Shown here piece by piece: positions 1 through 8,538 of a stretch of DNA of 64,000 nt. Source of the DNA: Bacillus_P idriensis_A (lineage in GTDB: Bacteria > Bacillota > Bacilli > Bacillales > Bacillaceae). The stretch is taken from NCBI RefSeq assembly GCF_050483325.1, contig NZ_JBCMYF010000032.1:62001-126000 (forward strand). Reading direction: 5' to 3'. Made by a program: the position numbers and the translations under genes. Position 1 is the stretch's first letter, and every line of letters begins with the position of its first letter. The notes below the pieces were generated by a model. The model worked only from the letters and a program-made list of their open reading frames with translations. It did no database searches and had not been told where the DNA came from.

Positions 1-50
1 ACTGGCGAAGCCGTTCTGGCCGAGGAGTTGGGCGGTGTAGCTAGACACCA
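1..50. repeat. Partial extragenic repeat, 3' end only
   Basis: The first 50 bases (GTTCTGGCCGAGGAGTTGGG followed by GCGGTGTAGCTAGACA) match the 3' end of the repeats at 16966-17085 and 17121-17197. The 5' half lies outside the window. It is noncoding and looks like a member of the short structured extragenic repeats common in Bacillaceae. Confidence 0.6.
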
Positions 51-162
51 ATGCGTTATCCTTTCTTATCTCTAAAAATAGGTCAGTCAGAAAAACAGGC
101 ACAAGGAACCATAGCCTTGTTTCTGAATCATTTCCAACATTTTTAATTGTGAAAATACTCAC

Positions 163-191
163 TTGCATCTTGCTGTTTTTCCTGCTATATT
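163..191 (+). promoter_or_regulatory. Sigma-A promoter for thiC leader
   Basis: TTGCAT (163-168), 17-bp spacer and TATATT (186-191) give a plausible sigma-A promoter. Transcription would begin near 198, about 20 bases before the riboswitch, which fits the arrangement expected for a THI-box leader. Confidence 0.5.
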
Positions 192-216
192 GCTAACAAA
201 TGAATATTTTTTCATT

Positions 217-312
217 CTGCTGGGGGAGTCCATGATGCTGGACTGAGAGAAGAACGCGAGTCTTTGACCCTTTGAACCTGATCTGGATGATACCAGCGTA
301 GGGAAGCGGTGT
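217..312 (+). promoter_or_regulatory. TPP riboswitch (THI box)
   Basis: The leader of thiC contains the conserved THI-box blocks in order: GGGGAGTCC near 223, CTGAGAG near 244, ACCCTTTGAACCTGATCTGG near 268-289 and ATACCAGCGTAGGGAAGC near 291-307. These form the P2/P3 and P4/P5 arms of the thiamine pyrophosphate aptamer. A strong hairpin-terminator follows at 353-384, so control is most likely transcription termination when TPP is bound, lowering thiC expression in thiamine-replete cells. Confidence 0.95.
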
Positions 313-352
313 GGCGTAGGGCGTTTTTTTGGCTTTTTACACATACTGTTCC

Positions 353-384
353 AAGGGTTCTGTTTATAAACAGAACCCTTTTTC
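353..384 (+). terminator. Riboswitch-linked intrinsic terminator
   Basis: A 28-base perfect palindrome (AAGGGTTCTG arm, centre TTTATAAA) at 353-380 runs into a T tract. It sits 40 bases after the TPP aptamer and 58 bases before thiC, so it is the likely expression platform of the riboswitch. Confidence 0.85.
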
Positions 385-441
385 TATTCTTTCGCGGGTG
401 CAGATCAAGACTCTACTAAACAATATGAGGAGGAGTTAAGA

Positions 442-2145
442 TTGGATATCGCATTTACTAAACCGTTTGAGGGCAGCAAAAAGAGGTACAAAAAAGGATC
501 TAGAGAGGACATTTGTGTACCTTTTCGGGAAATTGAACTCGCGCAAAATCATGAGCCTGTGCTTGTTTATGATACGAGCGGTCCTTATACGGATCAAGCC
601 GCTGCCATTGATATTAAAAAAGGGTTGCCTGAAATCAGAAGAAGCTGGATTTTTGAACGGAGTGATGTGGAAGAATATTCAGGCCGCAAAGTGAAGCCTG
701 AGGATAACGGCCGCCATATGACTTCAAATGAAAACGTCTTTACAGGCGAAAGAAGCGTACTGCGGGCAAAAAGGAATGCCGCTGTCACCCAGCTTCATTA
801 CGCCAGAAAGGGAATCATTACACCTGAGATGGAGTTTATAGCGATTCGCGAAAATATGGACCCTGAGTTCATAAGAAGTGAAGTTGCAGCCGGCAGAGCC
901 ATTATACCTGCAAACATCAATCATAGAGAAAGTGAGCCTATGATCATAGGCAAACATTTTCATGTCAAAATTAATGCAAATATAGGCAACTCTGCAGTAA
1001 CCTCATCGATTGAAGAAGAAGTTGAAAAAATGACATGGGCAATCAAATGGGGCGCTGACAACATTATGGATTTATCGACTGGCAAGGATATTCACACTAC
1101 CCGGGAATGGATTATCAGAAATTCACCCGTGCCGGTTGGAACAGTGCCCATCTATCAGGCGCTTGAAAAAGTAAAAGGCATTGCTGAAGATTTAACCTGG
1201 GAAGTGTACAGAGATACCTTAATTGAACAGGCGGAACAGGGAGTCGATTACTTTACCATTCATGCCGGTGTTTTGCTGCGGTACATTCCTTTAACCATTA
1301 AAAGAACAACCGGAATTGTATCACGGGGAGGATCCATTCTTGCAGGCTGGTGTTTAGCCCATCACGAAGAAAACTTTTTGTATACCCACTTTGAAGAGAT
1401 TTGCGAGATCTTAAAGCAATATGATATTTCCATTTCCCTTGGCGATGGACTGCGTCCCGGTTCGATTGCAGATGCCAATGATGAAGCACAGTTTGCAGAA
1501 TTAGAAACACTTGGAGAGCTTACAAAAATTGCATGGAAACATGATGTTCAAGTGATGATTGAAGGTCCTGGCCATGTTCCGATGCACATGATTCGGGAAA
1601 ATGTAGAAAAGCAGCAGGAGATTTGTCAGGAAGCGCCATTTTATACACTTGGACCCTTAACAACTGATATTGCACCTGGCTATGATCATATTACTTCTGC
1701 TATAGGTGCAGCGATGATCGGCTGGTTCGGAACGGCGATGCTTTGCTATGTGACGCCGAAAGAGCACTTGGGATTGCCTAATAAAAATGATGTCCGTGAA
1801 GGGGTCATCGCTTATAAAATCGCTGCGCACGCCGCGGACCTCGCCAAAGGGCATCCAAATGCACAATATCGAGACGACGCTCTGTCTAAAGCAAGATTTG
1901 AATTCCGGTGGGAAGATCAATTTAATCTAGCTCTTGATCCTGACCGGGCAAAAGAATATCACGATGAAACGCTCCCGGCTGAAGGAGCCAAAACCGCTCA
2001 TTTCTGCTCGATGTGCGGACCTAAATTCTGTTCGATGAGAATATCCCACGATTTAAGAAATACTGTTAAAGAACAGGAAATTGAAGAAGGACTGAAGCAA
2101 AAGTCGAAAGAATTTGTTGAAAAGGGTTCAGCGATCTATCAGTAG
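442..2145 (+). CDS. thiC: Phosphomethylpyrimidine synthase ThiC
   Basis: Radical-SAM enzyme that rearranges 5-aminoimidazole ribotide into HMP-phosphate, the pyrimidine half of thiamine. The 567-residue product is close to the Bacillus ThiC length. It keeps the family signatures SGPYTD, HYARKGIITPEMEFIAIREN, NINHRESEPMIIG, SLGDGLRPGSIADANDE and EGPGHVPMH, plus the C-terminal cluster motif CSMCGPKFC (Cys522, Cys525, Cys530) that ligates the 4Fe-4S centre. Translation starts at TTG 442 behind GAGGAGGAG (427-435). It is a single-gene unit under the TPP riboswitch. A hairpin terminator shared with the convergent nox gene follows. Confidence 0.98.
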   Translation: MDIAFTKPFEGSKKRYKKGSREDICVPFREIELAQNHEPVLVYDTSGPYTDQAAAIDIKKGLPEIRRSWIFERSDVEEYSGRKVKPEDNGRHMTSNENVFTGERSVLRAKRNAAVTQLHYARKGIITPEMEFIAIRENMDPEFIRSEVAAGRAIIPANINHRESEPMIIGKHFHVKINANIGNSAVTSSIEEEVEKMTWAIKWGADNIMDLSTGKDIHTTREWIIRNSPVPVGTVPIYQALEKVKGIAEDLTWEVYRDTLIEQAEQGVDYFTIHAGVLLRYIPLTIKRTTGIVSRGGSILAGWCLAHHEENFLYTHFEEICEILKQYDISISLGDGLRPGSIADANDEAQFAELETLGELTKIAWKHDVQVMIEGPGHVPMHMIRENVEKQQEICQEAPFYTLGPLTTDIAPGYDHITSAIGAAMIGWFGTAMLCYVTPKEHLGLPNKNDVREGVIAYKIAAHAADLAKGHPNAQYRDDALSKARFEFRWEDQFNLALDPDRAKEYHDETLPAEGAKTAHFCSMCGPKFCSMRISHDLRNTVKEQEIEEGLKQKSKEFVEKGSAIYQ

Positions 2146-2324
2146 AACAATTTTGGCTGTGAACGTTGTACCGTTTTATTGAATTTAGGGCGGGGACATT
2201 GTATTACTTTCCAAAACGGCCCATTTACTGTCCGAAATGTCAGGAATACTTGCGAAATAAGGTAAAATACTTTCTAATTTGAATGAAATACTTTCTTTTT
2301 TACAAAAATCTCCTAAATCATAAA

Positions 2325-2356
2325 AAAACAGCGGAATGCACGCATTCCGCTGTTTT
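2325..2356. terminator. Bidirectional terminator between thiC and nox
   Basis: AAAACAGCGGAATGC pairs perfectly with GCATTCCGCTGTTTT across a 2-base loop, with A tracts before and T after. It can serve both the thiC transcript and the convergent nox transcript. The stretch 2146-2324 holds no visible gene. Confidence 0.8.
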
Positions 2357-2359
2357 CAT

Positions 2360-3694
2360 CTATTGCTGTATCGCCTGCAAACCAGCCTGATTCAAGAAGT
2401 TCCAAGGCTTGTTGTAATGCGGCTGGAAGAAAAAGTCGACAAAACCAAGCTCATCAATCGTCATCCCATTTTGGATGCAGACAGATAACGTATTGATTGA
2501 TTGAGTCAGATCCGCTTTTGACATCACTTGTGCACCGACAATTCTTCTTGATTCTTCTTCATAAACGACTTTCAAAGTGACAGATTCATAGGATGGCATG
2601 AACTCAGGACGATCATTCTCTAAGATTGTGATACTTTTCACATTCATATCCATAAAAGAAGCGGCTGTTTCTGTCATTCCAGTTGAAGCGATATTGTTTT
2701 CATAAATCTTAATGCCTGATGTGCCTTGAGTACCCATATATTTGATTGTTTGTTTCACTAAGTTTTTTGCAGCTAAAGTTCCCATGCGTACAGCATTTGT
2801 AGCAAGCGGAATATATGCATGCTTTCCAGTTGGGTTATATAAAATCGCGCAGCTGTCGCCTGCTGCAAAAATATCTTCATTGCTTGTTTGCATATACTCA
2901 TTGACGATAATAGCGCCATTATCCAGCATATCTACCTGTCCTTGCAGCAAACCAGTATTCGGTTTAAACCCAATGCAGAGTACAACTAAATCTGTTTCGT
3001 ATTCGCCTTTTGTTGTCACCACTTTTGAAACATGGCCATTTTCGCCTTCAAATTTGCTGACTGTCTCACCAAGAGCAAGAGTAATGCCGCGGTCTTCAAA
3101 TTCATTTTCAATGACTTCGGTATATTCCGGATCCAGATATTTGCTTAAAATGCGGTCTGAACTGTCTATTAAAGTCACTTCTTTTCCGTAAGCTTCAAAC
3201 GCTTCTACAAGCTCAATCCCAATATAGCCTGCCCCAACAACTGTGATTTTCTGGGCATCCTTCGCTTTTTCAATAATCGTATTTGCATGAGTATAGTTTT
3301 TTGATAGGACGATATTATTCAATTGGATTCCTTCTAAAGGAGGAACAATCGGCCAAGATCCTGTCGTCATCACTAATTTGTCGTACGTATCTTCAATGAC
3401 CTGCCCTGTTTCAAGGTTTTCAGCTGTCAGTGTTTTCGCTTCTGAATCAATAGAAGTTACGGCATGCTTCATTTTCATCGTAACGCCCATGTTCTCAAGT
3501 TCTTGAGGTGAAGAGTAAAATAAGCCCTGTGCGTCTTGGACAACTCCTCCTACATATAACGCGATCCCGCAAGATAAGAATGAAACATTATCATTTTTTT
3601 CATAAACCGTAATTTCTGCTTCCGGATAAAGCTTCGTCATATTTGAAACTGCTGCTGTTCCAGCATGTGTACATCCAATCACTGCGATTTTCAT
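2360..3694 (-). CDS. nox: NADH oxidase, FAD-dependent (CoA-disulfide reductase family)
   Basis: Flavoprotein of the NADH oxidase/NADH peroxidase/CoA-disulfide reductase family, 444 residues. Visible parts are the N-terminal FAD-binding GCTHAG (7-12), the redox-active cysteine in SFLSCGIALY (Cys42), the NAD-binding VVGAGYIGIE near residue 152, the FAD-binding IFAAGD near 275, and a C-terminal dimerisation domain. The single Cys42 and the three upstream Rex operators favour a water-forming NADH oxidase that regenerates NAD when oxygen is available, rather than a CoA-disulfide reductase. That substrate choice is inferred. Start ATG 3694 lies behind GGGGAGGAAC. It is divergent from the permease pair at 3920. 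Confidence 0.85.
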   Translation of the reverse strand: MKIAVIGCTHAGTAAVSNMTKLYPEAEITVYEKNDNVSFLSCGIALYVGGVVQDAQGLFYSSPQELENMGVTMKMKHAVTSIDSEAKTLTAENLETGQVIEDTYDKLVMTTGSWPIVPPLEGIQLNNIVLSKNYTHANTIIEKAKDAQKITVVGAGYIGIELVEAFEAYGKEVTLIDSSDRILSKYLDPEYTEVIENEFEDRGITLALGETVSKFEGENGHVSKVVTTKGEYETDLVVLCIGFKPNTGLLQGQVDMLDNGAIIVNEYMQTSNEDIFAAGDSCAILYNPTGKHAYIPLATNAVRMGTLAAKNLVKQTIKYMGTQGTSGIKIYENNIASTGMTETAASFMDMNVKSITILENDRPEFMPSYESVTLKVVYEEESRRIVGAQVMSKADLTQSINTLSVCIQNGMTIDELGFVDFFFQPHYNKPWNFLNQAGLQAIQQ

Positions 3695-3722
3695 AAAGTA
3701 GTTCCTCCCCTGAGATTATCAT

Positions 3723-3740
3723 TTGTGAATATTTTCACAT
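3723..3740. promoter_or_regulatory. Rex operator 1 (nox)
   Basis: TTGTGAATATTTTCACAT matches the Rex consensus (TTGTGA, 6 bases, TCACAA) with one terminal mismatch. It lies roughly +32 to +49 relative to the predicted nox start, suiting a roadblock or looping role. Confidence 0.8.
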
Positions 3741-3744
3741 AGTA

Positions 3745-3762
3745 TTGTGAAGTGATTCACAT
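3745..3762. promoter_or_regulatory. Rex operator 2 (nox)
   Basis: TTGTGAAGTGATTCACAT is a second Rex box. It begins 22 bp after operator 1, two helical turns, so both sites face the same side of the DNA. It sits just downstream of the predicted nox start site. Confidence 0.8.
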
Positions 3763-3778
3763 ACATTTCTTAATTCAT

Positions 3779-3807
3779 ATTATATTCCCCTATTTTTAAA
3801 AACGCAA
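3779..3807 (-). promoter_or_regulatory. nox promoter
   Basis: On the minus strand TTGCGT (3802-3807) and TATAAT (3779-3784) are separated by 17 bp. The predicted start near 3772 puts Rex operators 1 and 2 downstream and operator 3 just upstream of the -35, bracketing the promoter. Confidence 0.6.
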
Positions 3808-3813
3808 GGGATA

Positions 3814-3831
3814 TTGTGAAGTTTTTCACAT
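3814..3831. promoter_or_regulatory. Rex operator 3 (nox upstream)
   Basis: TTGTGAAGTTTTTCACAT is a third Rex-type box, just upstream of the nox -35 and about 90 bp before the divergent permease gene. It could also influence that gene. Confidence 0.75.
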
Positions 3832-3919
3832 AAAGTTTTTTCACTGCTCCTATCTATTCATCATCCAAACGTCATGGTAAAATTTTTATAATAATCTGAA
3901 AAGTACGCGAGGTTTTGAA

Positions 3920-4852
3920 ATGAAATCTGTCATAGAAATCAGCAAGCACATTTTTCTGTTTCTCCTGATTGTTCTATCTCTCATTCTAGTCGTTCTTTTC
4001 CCCAGAGATGTTGAAATCAGAGCCGAGGGCAGAGCACAGACAGTCATATTTGACTATCAGTTTTCATGGTCTGCCTATCAAGAAAACATCACATCCTTTT
4101 TCAGCGGCCTTTATCAGGATAAAAGCCTTGGACTGACAAAATATGAACGTCCAGTAGAAGAAGAAATGAAACTGTATTTTTCCAGAAGCGTAAAAATCAT
4201 TATGACTGCATTCCTCCTGAGCTTAATTTCAGGAATATTGAAAGGTGTATATGATGCCGTGCACCCCAGCCCGCTCGGAATGATTTTTGGAAAAGGATTT
4301 ACATGGATGCTGCAGGCCGTTCCTGATTTCTTTCTGTTTCTCTGTCTGCAGTGGGTTCTCATCATCTATTTTAAAGACTATGTCGATCTTTTTGGACACG
4401 ATAACCGGTACAGTTTTTTGTATCCCGCTCTTTTGGTGTCCATTTATCCTGCTCTGTACATGAGCCGCATTACTGCTGCATCCTTTCAGGAACAGTCAGG
4501 AAAGCAATATATTACGGTAGCCCGTTCAAAGGGTTTGCCTCAAGCTGTTATCACATTTAAGCATGTACTAAAAAACAGTGCGGTTCCAATCTTAAATCAT
4601 ACAGGCTCCATGATGATCTATATTCTTTCAAATTTATTAATTGTCGAATATCTGCTTGATTACAAAGGGGCTGCATACCGTCTGTTCGAAGCGTTTAATG
4701 TAATGCCTGTCATTAGTGTCGGCTTGAACACAGCAATTGAACCAAACGTCATTATTGCATTTGGCACTTGTTTCATGATATTCGTGCTTATTGTTCAAAT
4801 CACGAGCTTGCTTATTAAAAGAATAATAGATCCAAGGGAGGGAGGGGTATGA
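3920..4852 (+). CDS. ABC transporter permease, DppB/OppB type
   Basis: Integral membrane permease (310 residues) of the binding-protein-dependent transport family, first subunit of a peptide/nickel-type pair. It has an N-terminal membrane segment (residues 10-27), an external loop and a five-helix permease core. The EAA-like loop reads YITVARSKGLPQAVITFKHV near residue 195. It overlaps the next permease by four bases (ATGA). No ATPase or solute-binding protein is encoded nearby, so the partner subunits must come from elsewhere or the pair is a solitary remnant. A -10 (TATAAT 3887-3892) lies upstream; the RBS (GAGGT) is modest. Confidence 0.8.
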   Translation: MKSVIEISKHIFLFLLIVLSLILVVLFPRDVEIRAEGRAQTVIFDYQFSWSAYQENITSFFSGLYQDKSLGLTKYERPVEEEMKLYFSRSVKIIMTAFLLSLISGILKGVYDAVHPSPLGMIFGKGFTWMLQAVPDFFLFLCLQWVLIIYFKDYVDLFGHDNRYSFLYPALLVSIYPALYMSRITAASFQEQSGKQYITVARSKGLPQAVITFKHVLKNSAVPILNHTGSMMIYILSNLLIVEYLLDYKGAAYRLFEAFNVMPVISVGLNTAIEPNVIIAFGTCFMIFVLIVQITSLLIKRIIDPREGGV

Positions 4853-5733
4853 GAAATAAATCCTTATTGTTCGGAACCATCATGCTTGCTGCCTTTATAT
4901 TGATTTCTCTGACTGGTCCTCTTTTCCCAAATGTGCAGGAAGGGACCAAAGAACAGAGAATGGTTTTTATAAACAGCACGACCTATGAACGGGCGCCGTT
5001 CCCTCCCTCACTTCAGCATCCGTTTGGAACTGATGAAGACGGGAGAGACATCATCAGCCTCATTATCATGGGAGCTAAAGACACACTGCTCCTTATTTTC
5101 AGCATTACCGCCATCCGTTATCTTGCCGCCATTGTGCTTGCTTTTTTAGGCTCCAGTAAAAAAAGTCCTTTCAGGCTGCTGATTTACGGCTTAAACGGTT
5201 TTGCCGCAAGTCTTCCCTTAATTTTTGCAGCCGTACTTTTTATTACAATGCCCATGTTTACCTTCAGCCCTAATCGCGTCTTGTGGATTATTCTCTTTCT
5301 CTCGCTGACTGATGTCGGTAAAGCTGCTTATATCATTCAGGAATCAATGAGCAGCCTTTCGCATTCTCAATTTGTTGAAGCAGGAGTGACTGTCGGCAAT
5401 AAACCATTAGGTCTTTTCACCCGCTATTATCTTCCGAATTTATTGCCGGAGCTGATTGTCCAATTTTTTATGGACCTCGGAAAAGTGGCTCTTTTACTCG
5501 GACAGCTCGGAATTTTATCTATCTTTGTTACACAGGTTTTCGTTCAGACGAACTACGGATACGGTGAACTGCAGAATACAAGCCTGAATTGGTCAACTCT
5601 GCTTGGGATGGCAAGGTCTGATATACTAAGAGGCTTCTGGATTCCATTTTTCCCCGCGCTTGCCCTTACATTCCTGATCTTCACTTTCAACTTCATCGGT
5701 GAAGGTCTTAGGCAGCATTTCAGCCGTGTATAA
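4849..5733 (+). CDS. ABC transporter permease, DppC/OppC type
   Basis: Second permease of the pair (294 residues). It carries the DppC-type N terminus: one membrane helix, then the segment HPFGTDEDGRDIISLIIMGA that precedes the permease core in this family. The coupling loop reads FVEAGVTVGNKPLGLFTRYY near residue 177. Start ATG 4849 overlaps the stop of the upstream permease and has GGGAGGGAGGGG before it, so the two are translationally coupled. The substrate cannot be deduced. The gene order permease-permease without ATPases is unusual for this family. Confidence 0.8.
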   Translation: MRNKSLLFGTIMLAAFILISLTGPLFPNVQEGTKEQRMVFINSTTYERAPFPPSLQHPFGTDEDGRDIISLIIMGAKDTLLLIFSITAIRYLAAIVLAFLGSSKKSPFRLLIYGLNGFAASLPLIFAAVLFITMPMFTFSPNRVLWIILFLSLTDVGKAAYIIQESMSSLSHSQFVEAGVTVGNKPLGLFTRYYLPNLLPELIVQFFMDLGKVALLLGQLGILSIFVTQVFVQTNYGYGELQNTSLNWSTLLGMARSDILRGFWIPFFPALALTFLIFTFNFIGEGLRQHFSRV

Positions 5734-5743
5734 ACGATTTTTA

Positions 5744-5778
5744 AAAAGCAAATGCCTGACTGCAGAAACAGTCAGGCA
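5744..5778 (-). terminator. corA terminator
   Basis: TGCCTGACTG (5753-5762) pairs with CAGTCAGGCA (5769-5778). On the minus strand the stem is followed by a T-rich run (complement of 5744-5752), so it terminates corA. Confidence 0.75.
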
Positions 5779-5783
5779 CTCTC

Positions 5784-6740
5784 CTATATTTGGTCTTTAT
5801 CAAACCATCCTTTCCGTTTAAACCAAATAAACATCATGAAACTTAGGAAGCCCATTCCTCCAAGGACATAAAAATAGCCGTATTCCCATCTGAGTTCTGG
5901 CATGTTGTCAAAATTCATGCCATAAACCCCGGCTATAAATGTCAGCGGCATAAAAATAGTTGTAATGACAGTCAGTGTCATCATTACCGTATTTGCACGA
6001 TAAGAGTTGACCGAAATATAGTTTTCCCTTATTTCAGCAGTGAAATCCATATTGGCAGCAATCAGCTCTGACAGCTTTATCAGATGATCATACACATTCA
6101 TGAAATAGGTTCTTTCACTCTTTGGGATATTCAGTCTTTCTGAATTTAATAGACGGTAAAGCAAATCTCTCATAGGATAGATAGTCCGCTTTAACTTAAG
6201 CAAGCCTGAACGCGTTTCAAACACCTGCTTCATAATCTGCTTGATTCGGAATTCCCCGCTCTCAAGCGCATTCAGCGTCTCTTCTATTTCCGTTATACAC
6301 GGAAAATAGAAATCAACCAGTTTATCCAGCAATTCATAAAAGACAAAATTGGGTGTAAGAGATTTCACATGATTTACTTGTTTTATTTTTTCATAAAGAA
6401 GCGCTGTTTCTTCCGACTGATGTAAATGAAAAGTTACAATATACTTATCAGACAGGAAAACATCCACTTCCTCAGCGTCCATCGTTTCTTTATTAATAGA
6501 ATGAAGAACAAAAAAATGATACCCGTCATAATAGTCAAGCTTAGGCCTCTGCAGAAAATGAAAACAATCTTCAATAGCTAAAGGATGAAAGTTGAAAAGA
6601 TCCTTCAGCACTTTTCCTTCCTCATCTTTTTCAGGATAAATATCAAGCCATACCATTTTATAGGCTTCTAGTGAAAAATTCTTTAAATCGACTGAGTGAA
6701 TGATGCTGCCGCTATGATCGACTGCCATCGTTTTAATCAA
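5784..6740 (-). CDS. corA: CorA-family magnesium/divalent cation transporter
   Basis: CorA-type channel for Mg2+ (possibly Co2+ or Zn2+), acting as a membrane pentamer. The 318-residue product has a large cytoplasmic N-terminal domain, a long stalk helix and two C-terminal membrane helices. The signature YGMNF (GMN at 274-276) closes the first helix and is followed by the acidic-aromatic MPELRW loop. The C-terminal tail is lysine-rich. TTG 6740 is taken as start because AAGGAG lies 10 bases upstream; ATG 6728 is too distant from it. The gene appears monocistronic, with its own terminator at 5744-5778. Confidence 0.93.
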   Translation of the reverse strand: MIKTMAVDHSGSIIHSVDLKNFSLEAYKMVWLDIYPEKDEEGKVLKDLFNFHPLAIEDCFHFLQRPKLDYYDGYHFFVLHSINKETMDAEEVDVFLSDKYIVTFHLHQSEETALLYEKIKQVNHVKSLTPNFVFYELLDKLVDFYFPCITEIEETLNALESGEFRIKQIMKQVFETRSGLLKLKRTIYPMRDLLYRLLNSERLNIPKSERTYFMNVYDHLIKLSELIAANMDFTAEIRENYISVNSYRANTVMMTLTVITTIFMPLTFIAGVYGMNFDNMPELRWEYGYFYVLGGMGFLSFMMFIWFKRKGWFDKDQI

Positions 6741-6755
6741 AATGTTCCATCTCCT

Positions 6756-7523
6756 TTAAATCGATACATCCCGCTTCGTAAAAGCTGCCCATGCCGCTGC
6801 AAAAAAGAGGCATAAATAAATACACAAAACAGCAATGGAAAATCCCATTGTTGTCCCCTCAAATAACGGTCTGTTCCCTTCAAGATGCTGCTTTAGGCTT
6901 GTATTGGCAAACAGGATGTACTTTCCCCACTCCAACTTGTAGTGTGCAAGCAGCTGTACGAAGGTTTTCCCCGAAAACGTGATGAACATTGACAATCCTA
7001 TAGCAAGAGAGCTGTTCCTGAAAACAGCAGAGATCATAAAAGCAAATGTTGAAATCAAGATCATTTCAATGAATACGGTAAGGTAATTCAGACCGATGCT
7101 CTTTATTAACTGCGGCTCCCACGTTTCGCCTGCTGTCCCAAAGAAAATGAGCCCCAATAAAACAGACAGGGCAAAATAGAAGAGTAAAAAGTACAAGCCG
7201 AACAAAACAGAAGTCATGTATTTCGAGAGAAGAATTTTCGTGCGGACTGCAGGACGGATGAGCAGAAATTTAATTGTCCCCCAAGTAAATTCATTTGCCA
7301 CAATAGCCCCTGCGATCACAAGTGCAAAGAAAGGCAGAACAAATAAAAAACCTGTAGTCAGTGATATATATCCCAATATATATTCATGTGTTCCTGCACC
7401 GGAAAACATTCGTTTTGATATGACTGCCATTAAGATGCTGACCACAGCAAGTGTAATAAAAAGGGCGCTTGTACTTTTCTGAAAAAGCAGTTTCATATGC
7501 TCGATTTTAATTAACTTCATCAT
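6756..7523 (-). CDS. ABC-2 type permease subunit
   Basis: Membrane partner of the ATPase encoded just upstream, about 255 residues with six hydrophobic segments. The charged N terminus MMKLIKIEHMKLLFQKS, the segment FTWGTIKFLLIRPAVRTKIL and a C-terminal KRD tail are typical of BcrB/YhcI-like permeases. The open frame extends to 7640, but GGAGGA eight bases before the ATG pair at 7523/7520 sets the start there, giving a short overlap with the ATPase stop. Family members export peptide antibiotics or lipids; the substrate here is unknown. Confidence 0.8.
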   Translation of the reverse strand: MMKLIKIEHMKLLFQKSTSALFITLAVVSILMAVISKRMFSGAGTHEYILGYISLTTGFLFVLPFFALVIAGAIVANEFTWGTIKFLLIRPAVRTKILLSKYMTSVLFGLYFLLFYFALSVLLGLIFFGTAGETWEPQLIKSIGLNYLTVFIEMILISTFAFMISAVFRNSSLAIGLSMFITFSGKTFVQLLAHYKLEWGKYILFANTSLKQHLEGNRPLFEGTTMGFSIAVLCIYLCLFFAAAWAAFTKRDVSI

Positions 7524-8424
7524 GGAACATTTCCTCCGTAAGCTCGATAAAGGAGTCTTCCAATGACTTATAAACAGGCTGGATGGAATAGACATCGATT
7601 TTTTCCTGCACGAGCAGTTGATTGATCTTTGGAATCTCATTTTTATTGATTAATAGAGAGAGGCCATTATTGTAAATGACTGCAGAGTATCGGGGCTGTA
7701 AAATTTGCATAGCCCGTTTGCCATCTGATAATTCAAACCATACTTTAAGCTGTTCATCCTTCTGCCTGCCAATTTCATTTACTGCAGCGATCTGCCCTCT
7801 TCTGATAATGGCAGCTCTTGTACACAGTTCCTCTACTTCTTTAAGAAGATGAGAGGCAATAATAACGGAAACATTTTCTTTTTCACAAAGTTCTCTTAAA
7901 TAGGTTCTAAGCTCTCTGATGCCGGATGGATCCAGTCCGTTTGTGGGCTCATCGAGTATGAGCAGCTTAGGTTTATGTAAAATGGCCTGTGCAATTCCAA
8001 GACGCTGTCTCATCCCAAGCGAGTACGTTTCCACTTTGTCGTGAATTGCATTCTTCATATGAACTAGACTGACAACATCATCAATCCTCTTTTTACTGAT
8101 GCCCTCGTGCATATGGGCAAAGTGCGAGAGGTTCTGATAACCCGTCATAAAGGGATAGAATTCTGGATTTTCAACAATGGCTCCAGCATATGAAATCGCT
8201 TTTTCAAATTCTCTGTGAACCGAATACTGATTGAGTGTGATTTCTCCGGAATCGATCTTAACGAGTCCAAGTATGGACCTGATTAATGTCGTTTTTCCTG
8301 AGCCATTTGGACCCAAAAGCCCAAATATTTCTCCTTCAAATACGTCCAGGCAAATTTGATGAAGCAGCTGTTTTTGACCAATTGATTTGTCTACATTTTG
8401 AACGCTGAGAATGACCTTCTTCAT
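7507..8424 (-). CDS. ABC transporter ATP-binding protein, BcrA-like
   Basis: ATPase subunit (305 residues) of a DRA-type exporter. It contains Walker A GPNGSGKTTL (39-48), the ABC signature YSLGMRQRLGIAQAIL, Walker B LLILDEPTNGLDPSG and the H-loop IIASH. A C-terminal extension of about 90 residues is typical of the bacitracin-resistance BcrA group. ATG 8424 follows GGAGGGAAGC. It forms an operon with the overlapping permease. A paralogous pair lies at 45424-47314. No dedicated two-component system is adjacent. Confidence 0.88.
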   Translation of the reverse strand: MKKVILSVQNVDKSIGQKQLLHQICLDVFEGEIFGLLGPNGSGKTTLIRSILGLVKIDSGEITLNQYSVHREFEKAISYAGAIVENPEFYPFMTGYQNLSHFAHMHEGISKKRIDDVVSLVHMKNAIHDKVETYSLGMRQRLGIAQAILHKPKLLILDEPTNGLDPSGIRELRTYLRELCEKENVSVIIASHLLKEVEELCTRAAIIRRGQIAAVNEIGRQKDEQLKVWFELSDGKRAMQILQPRYSAVIYNNGLSLLINKNEIPKINQLLVQEKIDVYSIQPVYKSLEDSFIELTEEMFHDEVN

Positions 8425-8496
8425 GCAGCTTCCCTCCTCCTATCAACAGTATATACCGGAAGATAAAGATTCGGAAAGGTGCGGAACGGTGAACGA

Positions 8497-8530
8497 AAAA
8501 CTGCCGATGCGAATGACTCAGACAGTTTTA
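8497..8530 (-). terminator. Weak terminator after DUF3231 remnant
   Basis: AAAACTG (8497-8503) pairs with CAGTTTT (8523-8529). The minus strand reads into a T run. The stem is only seven pairs. Confidence 0.4.
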
Positions 8531-8538
8531 AGGGATAT

